This document shows, in pieces, positions 6,209-9,172 of a stretch of DNA of 9,172 bases. This DNA is from Candidatus Melainabacteria bacterium (lineage in GTDB: Bacteria; Cyanobacteriota; Vampirovibrionia; Vampirovibrionales; JAJTHC01): contig JAPLIO010000122.1 in the NCBI GenBank assembly GCA_026389055.1, forward strand, positions 1-9,172, written 5' to 3'. Positions within the stretch are counted from its first letter, which is position 1; the number at the start of each line of letters is the position of its first letter. The notes under the pieces are model-generated. The model had not been told where the DNA came from and searched no databases. It worked only from the letters and a program-made list of their open reading frames with translations. A program made the translations under genes and the position numbers.

Positions 6209-6209
6209 T

Positions 6210-7337
6210 TTAATTTTTCTCCACTAGAAACAAGTATTCTGTAACATATTGATTACGAGCATTGAGATTTCGACTACCCCGATAAGTATTGTATTGAGAT
6301 TCAAGTATTGTTAGTTTACCAATAGATTGTAATTCGGCGATGAATTCATCTTTTTGAATAAATCCTTCACTGTTGTAAGAAATAAGTAAAAATTTGGCAT
6401 TGACGTTTTTAACAATCAAAAATAAAGACTCCTTAGCACTATAAGGCTTATTGAAAGAACTTCTGTTCCAGTTATCAGGTATTCCGCTAACCTTACTAAA
6501 ACTAGCAGGTGGCTCATAATTTGCAATAAGATTCAGCATAAAATAATTAGAACCATAAGGATGCTGATTATAAGGAGGGTCTAAATAAACGAGATCAAAT
6601 TGTTCTGTCGAACTCTGGCTAAAAGCCACGGCGTCATGTTGTACAACTTCAAACTCGCATTCATGATGAGAAAGTAAGGGTAATTGTAAGTGTATATCTC
6701 CTAGAATTCTTGTCAAGGCGTTTGCTCCTTCACCCCCAAAAGCACCAATGCCTTGCCTGTTTTTATAAAACCCCTTAAATACACCTGCCGTATTATTATG
6801 AATTGAAGACTTCACCAACAAAGGGGCTAGAAAATAAAGTTGTATCTCTGTAGGTAGATCTTTAATATGTTGCCGAGCAGTATCTATGTACTCCGCATTT
6901 CTCCGAGTATAGAACGCACGTTCTCCTTGTTGAATACGGTCATCATCTAAGGGAGCGTACAATTCAGCAATAAAACCTCTTCGCCAATCAGCATAGATTT
7001 TGGCTTCAAGTTCTTCTAATATCATTTGAAGTTGTTTGAAGTCTACAGAACTAAGGTTGGATAAATAACAACCATTGATAATTTTTGCATAGTGTTCTAA
7101 ATCATTAGATATGATCTTTTCAGCGTGCATTTTCATGTAACGAGAAACAACACCACTGCCTGAAAACAAATCTAAAAATGTTAATTTTTCTTTGTTGAGT
7201 TTAGATTTAACAAGATTAACCCCTTGTCCAATAAAAGGAAGTAGCCCTCTTTTGTTACCAATATAGGTAATAAGATCTTTCTCTAAGTAGAGGGGATTTT
7301 CTATCTGTATATTGTCTAACTGCAACTGTACTTGCAT
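6210..7337 (-). CDS. D12-class adenine-N6 DNA methyltransferase
   Basis: This protein is the protective methylase of the restriction-modification pair, transferring methyl from S-adenosylmethionine to adenine. Its 375 residues show YIGNKRGLLPFI (25-36, motif X of the Dam/D12 class), FLDLFSGSG (54-62, the SAM-binding motif I), SND (77-79) and the catalytic DPPYNQHPYGSNY (253-265, motif IV). The order X, I, target region, IV is that of alpha-group methylases. M.EcoRI carries NPPF and looks unrelated, so the partner of this EcoRI-like nuclease is not the EcoRI methylase type. The start lies 2 nt after the purA stop, and GGAGAAGG inside the last purA codons gives a 7-nt spacing, so translation is coupled to purA. 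Composition is AT-rich compared with purA. The recognition site should match the endonuclease but cannot be read from sequence. Confidence 0.88.
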   Translation of the reverse strand: MQVQLQLDNIQIENPLYLEKDLITYIGNKRGLLPFIGQGVNLVKSKLNKEKLTFLDLFSGSGVVSRYMKMHAEKIISNDLEHYAKIINGCYLSNLSSVDFKQLQMILEELEAKIYADWRRGFIAELYAPLDDDRIQQGERAFYTRRNAEYIDTARQHIKDLPTEIQLYFLAPLLVKSSIHNNTAGVFKGFYKNRQGIGAFGGEGANALTRILGDIHLQLPLLSHHECEFEVVQHDAVAFSQSSTEQFDLVYLDPPYNQHPYGSNYFMLNLIANYEPPASFSKVSGIPDNWNRSSFNKPYSAKESLFLIVKNVNAKFLLISYNSEGFIQKDEFIAELQSIGKLTILESQYNTYRGSRNLNARNQYVTEYLFLVEKN

Positions 7338-7339
7338 TT

Positions 7340-8656
7340 TTAAACCTTCTCCAATGCAAAGGGGTGCCGACGCATCAGCGTTTGTTCACGGTCTGGTCCA
7401 ACGGAAACCATCCAAACAGGGCAATCCATCAATACTTCTAACCGCTTCACATATGCTTGGCAATTGGGCGGTAAGGCTTCAAAGGTTTGGCAAGCCGTCG
7501 TATCCGCCAACCAACCCTGATGGGTCTCATAAACAGGCTTCAACTGGCTTAACGTCGCTAAACTGGTCGGTAGCCTATCATAATGGGCACCTGTTTCAAC
7601 ATGCACATAGCCCGTGCAAACATCAATCGTTTCAAAGGAATCCAGCACATCTAGCTTGGTCAAAGCAATGCCATCTAAGCCATTAACTTCTACCCCAAAC
7701 CGAGCAATCACGGCATCAAACCACCCAACCCGACGTTTACGCCCAGTGGTTGTACCATATTCCACGCCAATTTCGCAAATACGTTCGCCCACCACGGTAT
7801 CTGAAAGTTCCGTCGGAAACGGGCCTTCGCCTACTCTGGTTAGGTAAGCTTTCATCACACCCAACGTGGCATCAATCTTGCTGGGCCCAACACCTGTACC
7901 TGTACAAGCCCCACCAGCCGTAGCGTTAGAACTGGTAACAAAAGGGTACGTCCCAAAATCAACATCCAACAACGTACCTTGAGCCCCTTCAAACAGCAAT
8001 TGCTTGCCTGCTTTTAGGGCATCCTGTAATAATGCTAAGGTATCGCACGCATAGGGGGCTAAAATGGCTTTGTATTCCAGTGCCAAAGTGTAAAGGGTTT
8101 CTAGCGTGAACAGTTCTGTCAATTCTTTTTGCGTTAAAATGGTCTGCAATTGGGTTTTCAGCGTGATTTCAGATTCAAATAAATCTGCCACCCGAATGCC
8201 CATTCTACCCACTTTATCCATGTAAGTAGGGCCAATGCCTTTGCCTGTTGTGCCAATTTTAGACCCATTATGGCTAGAACGAAGCGTTTCCTGTTGCTTA
8301 TCTTGAGCCACATGGTAGGGGAAGGTAATGTGGCAACGGTCGCTTATTTTAAGGTTTTTGGTGGAATAACCCTTGGCGTGGATGCTATCCAATTCCTCTT
8401 TCAAAAAGTGGGGGGCTAACACCACCCCTGGCCCAATAACGCAGGCTTTTTCTTCATACAATAAGCCTGAAGGCAGGTGATGAAACTTGAAGGTTTCGCC
8501 TTTGAATTTAACGGTATGCCCTGCATTGCTACCGCCTTGAGACCGTACTACCATATCGGCAAATTCTGCCAATTGGTCTACTACTTTGGCTTTGCCTTCA
8601 TCGCCCCATTGGGCACCAACTACAATTAAGTGTGTCATCATCATCATCATCATCAT
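7340..8656 (-). CDS. purA: Adenylosuccinate synthetase
   Basis: PurA makes adenylosuccinate from IMP, aspartate and GTP, the first committed step to AMP. The 438-residue frame covers the whole family: QWGDEGKAK (16-24), QGGSNAGHT (40-48), GTTGKGIGP, FEGAQGTLLD, GVGP, TRVGEGPFPTEL, GTTTGRKRRVGW, LTKLDVLD and SVGPDREQT near the end. Catalytic D19 and H47 align with E. coli D13 and H41. In the GDEGKGK loop the second glycine is alanine (A23), and Lys replaces Arg in TTGRGIGP. Both are mild oddities. The frame begins with seven consecutive ATG codons, so the true start could be any of them. The family-like N-terminus is M-T-H-L-I-V-V-G from the last ATG (8638). No strong ribosome site precedes them, only A/G-rich AAGAAAAAAAGATAA. 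The gene heads an operon with methyltransferase, endonuclease and desulfurase genes. Confidence 0.96.
   Translation of the reverse strand: MMMMMMMTHLIVVGAQWGDEGKAKVVDQLAEFADMVVRSQGGSNAGHTVKFKGETFKFHHLPSGLLYEEKACVIGPGVVLAPHFLKEELDSIHAKGYSTKNLKISDRCHITFPYHVAQDKQQETLRSSHNGSKIGTTGKGIGPTYMDKVGRMGIRVADLFESEITLKTQLQTILTQKELTELFTLETLYTLALEYKAILAPYACDTLALLQDALKAGKQLLFEGAQGTLLDVDFGTYPFVTSSNATAGGACTGTGVGPSKIDATLGVMKAYLTRVGEGPFPTELSDTVVGERICEIGVEYGTTTGRKRRVGWFDAVIARFGVEVNGLDGIALTKLDVLDSFETIDVCTGYVHVETGAHYDRLPTSLATLSQLKPVYETHQGWLADTTACQTFEALPPNCQAYVKRLEVLMDCPVWMVSVGPDREQTLMRRHPFALEKV
7345..7352 (-). promoter_or_regulatory. Ribosome binding site of the methyltransferase inside purA
   Basis: GGAGAAGG is read on the minus strand within the last codons of purA (Leu-Glu-Lys-Val). 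It is spaced 7 nt from the methyltransferase ATG at 7337. It is the best Shine-Dalgarno sequence in the operon and fixes the methyltransferase start. Confidence 0.75.
8636..8656 (-). repeat. (ATG)7 microsatellite at the purA start
   Basis: Seven tandem ATG codons are read on the minus strand (seven CAT on the plus strand). Gain or loss of a unit by slippage would leave the purA frame intact and only change the number of N-terminal methionines or the distance from the ribosome site. In the -1 register the repeat reads as tandem TGA stops for anything translated from upstream. Confidence 0.9.
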
Positions 8657-8751
8657 TTATCTTTTTTTCTTGAAATAAGGCTCAAACAGTGTCTCTCGAT
8701 TTTAAGTAAAGAGGAGAAAAAAGTGGCGGAGGGAGGGTAACGAACAAGCAT
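8653..8751 (-). CDS. Possible 32-codon purA leader ORF
   Basis: An ORF starts at ATG 8751 and ends with TGA at 8655-8653, which overlaps the first purA ATG (ATGA arrangement). AAAGAAG lies about 5 nt upstream as a weak ribosome site. The peptide is Ser/Leu-rich with a basic end (SRKKDK) and matches no known leader. The overlapping stop and start suggest coupling of purA to leader translation, but chance is plausible at this length. Confidence 0.25.
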   Translation of the reverse strand: MLVRYPPSATFFSSLLKIERHCLSLISRKKDK

Positions 8752-8769
8752 AAAAACTTCTTTATCTCT

Positions 8770-8799
8770 AGCGTATCAAAAACAAGGTGCGGGGGTCAA
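8770..8799 (-). promoter_or_regulatory. Tentative promoter of the purA operon
   Basis: On the minus strand TTGACC (8799-8794, 5 of 6 consensus) is followed after 18 nt by TACGCT (8775-8770, 3 of 6). Transcription would begin near 8763, leaving a leader of about 107 nt before purA. A second -35-like TTGATA overlaps at 8779-8774 but has no good -10. No PurR box or purine riboswitch core was recognised in the leader. Confidence 0.3.
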
Positions 8800-8869
8800 G
8801 CTGAAAGAAAGAACGCTGTGTTAAACCGAGGGGTTATTTATAGCTATTCCAAGTAGTATTGAGCCATTC

Positions 8870-8938
8870 TGTAGGGGACGCTCTCCGTGGCGTCCCGTCT
8901 CACGATTTAGGCGGGCTGGCACAGAGACCAGCCCCTAC
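8870..8938. repeat. Double-hairpin palindromic repeat with GTAGGGG ends
   Basis: The segment starts TGTAGGGG and ends CCCCTAC, so its ends are inverted repeats. It contains two perfect 7-bp stems: GGGACGC (8875-8881) with GCGTCCC (8890-8896), and GGGCTGG (8913-8919) with CCAGCCC (8928-8934). The second half, with its GGCGGGC, CACAGAG and GCCCCTAC blocks, is clearly related to module one at 2598-2632. This is an extragenic palindrome or MITE-like repeat without coding capacity. Confidence 0.6.
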
Positions 8939-8954
8939 GGAAATCACCAAAACC

Positions 8955-9024
8955 TTGTCATTTCGAGCTTGTCGAGGTCTCCCTAGATGGTAAGGAGATT
9001 CCTCGGCTACGCTCGGAATGACAA
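8955..9024. repeat. 70-bp MITE-like palindrome (TGTCATTTCGAGC type)
   Basis: TTGTCATTTCGAGC (8955-8968) matches the reverse complement of GCTCGGAATGACAA (9011-9024) at 13 of 14 positions. The inner arms GTCGAGG and TCTCC face GGAGA and CCTCGGC, so nearly the whole segment folds back around CTAGATGGTAA. Palindromes with TCATTCCGAGC ends are familiar from many unrelated bacterial genomes. It sits only 16 nt after the previous repeat. Confidence 0.65.
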
Positions 9025-9172
9025 AACACGCTATTAAACCTTTAAATAGGCCTTATACCAATTGACAATTTAAATAGCGTAAGAGTTCAAACCACCCAGT
9101 AGGAACGACCATCGCATTTGCTCTGCAGCTGCCGATGCGTTCCGTCCACCGAAGGGGCAAAAAGAACATCCC

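Larger units (their letters stand above)
8657..9172. other. Right-hand region without a convincing gene
   Basis: Apart from the possible leader ORF, promoter and two repeats, nothing coding is supported. From 9025 to the edge the minus strand has short open frames reaching out of the window, one ending at 9053 and another at 9087 (ending RSYWVV). Either could be the C-terminal part of a gene beyond the edge, but no family is recognised. AT-rich sequence at 9050-9085 separates them from the palindrome. Confidence 0.55.

Noticed and set aside
6210..7337. A stand-alone Dam methyltransferase (GATC)
   Set aside because: It is longer than Dam, has an extended DPPYNQHPYGSNY region, and is directly followed by an endonuclease gene, so a restriction-modification role is more likely.
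7312..7847. Plus-strand open frames opposite purA
   Set aside because: They lie antisense to highly conserved purA sequence, have no recognisable motifs and are shadows of that gene.
8636..8656. (CAT)7 on the plus strand as a vector-type polyhistidine tag
   Set aside because: No plus-strand coding frame with a start surrounds it, and on the minus strand it is the start of purA. The natural HHHH at residues 72-75 of the endonuclease is likewise internal and not a tag.
8657..8770. Purine riboswitch or PurR box before purA
   Set aside because: No recognisable riboswitch core or PurR palindrome was seen in the leader. Only A-rich and G-rich stretches are present.
9053..9172. Partial transposase or other gene at the right edge
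   Set aside because: Short open minus-strand frames reach the edge, but the peptide is too short to assign to any family.

Overview
This window looks like chromosomal DNA of a bacterium with moderate GC content. It holds housekeeping genes (guanylate kinase gmk, adenylosuccinate synthetase purA, a cysteine desulfurase), an SLC1-type transporter and a LytM/M23 cell-wall hydrolase. Interrupting them are a laterally acquired type II restriction-modification pair and several short palindromic repeats. The sequence alone does not fix the taxon. A membrane-anchored M23 enzyme and abundant MITE-like palindromes suit many Gram-negative groups.

Left part (1-2474, + strand). A non-coding lead-in carries two strong GC-rich hairpins, a 24-bp repeat unit and a plausible sigma-70-type promoter. 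A dicarboxylate/amino-acid:cation symporter gene (370-1737) follows and ends at a textbook intrinsic terminator. gmk (1869-2474) comes next, with an inverted repeat just before its start.

Centre (2475-4281). gmk converges on a minus-strand M23 peptidase gene. The gap between them holds a roughly 223-bp element bounded by 24-bp inverted repeats. The M23 reading frame overlaps the end of an upstream Pro/Gln-rich frame at an A8 run containing A AAA AAG. A single -1 shift there would fuse the two frames into one membrane protein: cytoplasmic domain, transmembrane helix, external peptidase.

Right part (4282-8656, all minus strand, transcribed purA to cysteine desulfurase). purA is followed after 2 nt by a D12-class adenine DNA methyltransferase. 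One nt later comes an EcoRI-family restriction endonuclease, and 20 nt later the cysteine desulfurase. The two restriction-modification genes are clearly more AT-rich than their neighbours and look inserted into an older purA-desulfurase operon. The desulfurase is split by a one-base frameshift in a G5 run, next to its PLP-lysine motif. purA starts with seven tandem ATG codons, and a possible 32-codon leader ORF stops on the first of them.

Right end (8657-9172). No convincing gene is visible. There is a possible purA promoter and two adjacent palindromic repeats, one related to hairpins in the 2.6-kb region. No tRNA, rRNA, CRISPR array or complete insertion sequence was seen. Both apparent frameshifts are one base short in a homopolymer, so sequencing error has to be weighed against programmed frameshifting or real mutation.
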